Source: CAYSHJ01 sp964589725
GTDB lineage: Bacteria > Planctomycetota > Planctomycetia > Planctomycetales > Planctomycetaceae
Assembly: GCA_964589725.1 (NCBI GenBank)
Contig: CAZPUJ010000217.1
Span: 1 to 7,406 of the forward strand
Length of the DNA stretch: 7,406 bases
Direction: 5' to 3'
Each line of letters opens with the position of its first letter. The stretch's first letter is position 1. The notes below the pieces were generated by a model. It was not told the origin of the DNA, made no database searches, and worked only from the letters and a program-made list of their open reading frames with translations. Positions 6,125 to 7,406 of the stretch are shown here, piece after piece. The position numbers were made by a program, and so were the translations under genes.

Positions 6125-6859
6125 ATGACCGCTTTCAGCGCCAACCTCAACAAAATCGCCTTGCTGCGAAACACGCGAGACAATGGTCTGCCGGAGGTCG
6201 TCCATTTCGCCCGCCTTTGCATCGCGGCGGGAGCGGCCGGGATCACCGTGCATCCGCGCCCCGATCAACGGCACACTCGGCCCGACGACGTCCGAGCGTT
6301 GCGGCGACTGACTCGCGAGGCGGGCGTCGAATTCAACATCGAGGGCTATCCGGCCGACGACTTCCTCGCACTCGTTCACGAAATCCATCCGGAGCAATGT
6401 ACGCTGGTTCCGGATGCTCCCGACCAAAAGACGTCCGATCACGGCTGGGACGTCATCACACAAACTTTATTGTTGAAACAAGTCGTCCCGCCGTTGCGAG
6501 CCGCCGGCATCCGCGTGTCGATCTTCATGGACCCAACTCCCGAAGCGATCCTGCACGTCCCCACGACCGGAGCACACCGCATCGAGCTGTACACCGAACC
6601 GTATGCTCGCGACTTCCACACTCCACACCAAGTTGCCTCGCTCACCAGATATTCTGCCGCCGCGCAGGCCGCTCAACAAGTCGGCCTGGGCGTGAACGCC
6701 GGTCACGACCTGAACCTCGACAACCTAGGCCCGTTCCTTAGCGCGGTACCGCACATCGAAGAAGTCTCGATTGGCCATGCCCTCATCGCCGACGCCCTCG
6801 AACTCGGCATGTCCGAAGCGGTGCGTCGGTATGTGGCCATTTGTCACGCCTGCCGATGA
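6125..6859 (+). CDS. pdxJ: Pyridoxine 5'-phosphate synthase PdxJ
   Basis: A complete 244-residue PdxJ, the usual length. PdxJ is a cytoplasmic TIM-barrel enzyme that condenses 1-deoxy-D-xylulose 5-phosphate with 3-amino-2-oxopropyl phosphate to give pyridoxine 5'-phosphate, the last ring-forming step of the DXP-dependent vitamin B6 route. Visible motifs are ANLNKIALLRNTR (6-18), AAGITVHPRPDQRHTRPDDV (38-56; catalytic-type H43, with R49 and H50), EFNIEGYP (E73), CTLVPDAPDQKTSDHGWD and GVNAGHDLNLDNL (H194). These correspond to the conserved H, E and H of the E. coli enzyme. The N-x-N-K start is the variant known from Bacteroidetes-type PdxJ instead of N-x-D-H. The frame extends upstream to 5945, but that part covers the inverted repeats and has no family similarity. 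No strong Shine-Dalgarno precedes the ATG (only GAGAG at 6110-6114). Confidence 0.95.
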   Translation: MTAFSANLNKIALLRNTRDNGLPEVVHFARLCIAAGAAGITVHPRPDQRHTRPDDVRALRRLTREAGVEFNIEGYPADDFLALVHEIHPEQCTLVPDAPDQKTSDHGWDVITQTLLLKQVVPPLRAAGIRVSIFMDPTPEAILHVPTTGAHRIELYTEPYARDFHTPHQVASLTRYSAAAQAAQQVGLGVNAGHDLNLDNLGPFLSAVPHIEEVSIGHALIADALELGMSEAVRRYVAICHACR

Positions 6860-6909
6860 CGAAGAACGTCGACCGCATGAACCGACTGCGCACGTTCGTC
6901 TTTCTGGTT

Positions 6910-6936
6910 CCCTCTCCTCCGCATCGGAGGAGAGGG
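6910..6936. repeat. Perfect hairpin between the convergent pdxJ and moaB genes
   Basis: Arms 6910-6920 (CCCTCTCCTCC) and 6926-6936 (GGAGGAGAGGG) are perfect reverse complements around GCATC; the outer G and C of the loop could add a twelfth pair. It lies 50 bases after the pdxJ stop and about 110 bases after the moaB stop. It is very stable, but no T-run follows on either strand, so a canonical intrinsic terminator is not supported. It may still serve as a bidirectional transcript end, or be a REP-like repeat. A GAGCTA hexamer is repeated twice just after it (about 6949-6960). Nothing else is seen in 6860-7044. Confidence 0.75.
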
Positions 6937-7044
6937 TCAGCCGCGCGCGAGCTAGAGCTAGGAGGTCTGGAGGGACGCGGTGACTGTTTGAACTCAGTGA
7001 CAAAATGCCGGGGCTTTTCCAGGATTTCAAGCGGACGAATGTCA

Positions 7045-7406
7045 TCACGCCAGGGCGTGCTTGTGCAGTTCCCAATAGACGTGTCCGGCTTGCGGCAGGA
7101 TGAGTTTTTCCATGGCCAGGCGCACGGCATTCGTCGAGCCGGGGATCGCGAAGACGACTTTGCCTTTGGCGATCCCGGCGACGGCGCGGCTTAGCATCGC
7201 GGCCGGGCCGATCTCCTGGTACGAGAGCATGCGGAACAACTCGCCGAAACCGTCGAGTTGCTTGTCCAGCAGCGAAGACACGACGTCGAACGTCGTGTCG
7301 CGCGCGGCGATGCCGGTGCCGCCGTTGGTGATGATCACGGCGATGTGCGGGTCGATCAGGCAGTCTTGCACCGTCGTTTTGATTTTTTCGCGGTCGTCCT
7401 TCAGGA
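7045..7406 (-). CDS. moaB: MoaB/MogA-family molybdenum cofactor biosynthesis protein, N-terminus beyond the window
   Basis: The last 119 or so residues of a MoaB/MogA-type protein; the frame is open to base 7406, so roughly the first 50 residues are missing. Visible motifs are AVIITNGGTGIAARDTTFD, the DGFGELFRMLSYQEIG block, AAMLSRAVAGI and FAIPGSTNAVRLAM, followed by LILPQAGHVYWELHKHALA and a stop. The TNGGTG and PGS segments line the nucleotide and molybdopterin pocket in this family, whose active members adenylate molybdopterin before molybdenum insertion. The GFGELFR and EIG spacing fits MoaB better than MogA. A GTG at 7371 could be taken as a start, but it falls inside the conserved domain. 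It is cytoplasmic, convergent with pdxJ and probably in a different operon. Confidence 0.88.
   Translation of the reverse strand, partial: LKDDREKIKTTVQDCLIDPHIAVIITNGGTGIAARDTTFDVVSSLLDKQLDGFGELFRMLSYQEIGPAAMLSRAVAGIAKGKVVFAIPGSTNAVRLAMEKLILPQAGHVYWELHKHALA

Noticed and set aside
5829..6125. N-terminal extension of the membrane protein to 6125
   Set aside because: It would read through the dyad at 5859-5889 and the divergent promoter region. The ATG at 5828 has a good ribosome site.
6949..6960. Tandem GAGCTA hexamer
   Set aside because: Two copies only, with no wider repeat structure; not a CRISPR or satellite. No CRISPR array or tRNA gene was seen in the window.

Overview
The window reads as a planctomycete chromosome segment, most like the Pirellulales. 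This is inferred from the mix of families (a DUF4190-like/CCFG membrane protein, a Uma2-type nuclease, a large secreted CPxC family, a PdxJ of the N-x-N-K type), from GC-rich codon use, and from hairpin-rich spacers. No marker gene fixes the genus.

Layout. Bases 1-5828 hold six genes on the minus strand, closely packed and probably one transcription unit. In order of transcription they are: a membrane protein with a C-terminal CCFG domain (5828-5082); a lipoprotein with the same domain (5066-4251); a secreted CPxC protein (4191-2974); a Uma2-family nuclease-like protein (2922-2317); a second secreted CPxC protein, paralogous to the first (2294-1146); a fossil that keeps the tail and perhaps the head of a third CPxC copy (1123-1036); and an M24-family peptidase cut by the window edge (1020-1). 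Bases 5829-6124 are a divergent spacer with two strong inverted-repeat structures. Bases 6125-6859 encode pyridoxine 5'-phosphate synthase (pdxJ) on the plus strand. Bases 6860-7044 are a convergent spacer with a perfect 11-12 bp hairpin. Bases 7045-7406 are the C-terminal part of a MoaB/MogA-type molybdenum cofactor protein on the minus strand.

How the parts may work together. Four of the six minus-strand proteins carry export or membrane signals, and they form two pairs of adjacent or near-adjacent paralogs. This suggests an envelope module that grew by local duplication. Its biochemical role is unknown. The Uma2 gene sits between the two CPxC paralogs. The most solid new observation is the remnant of a third CPxC gene in the 125-base gap before the peptidase. 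Its last 16 codons match the intact paralog at 10 residues and share the same stop, with mostly synonymous differences elsewhere, so the array once had at least three members. pdxJ and moaB are ordinary cofactor genes that appear to belong to separate units.
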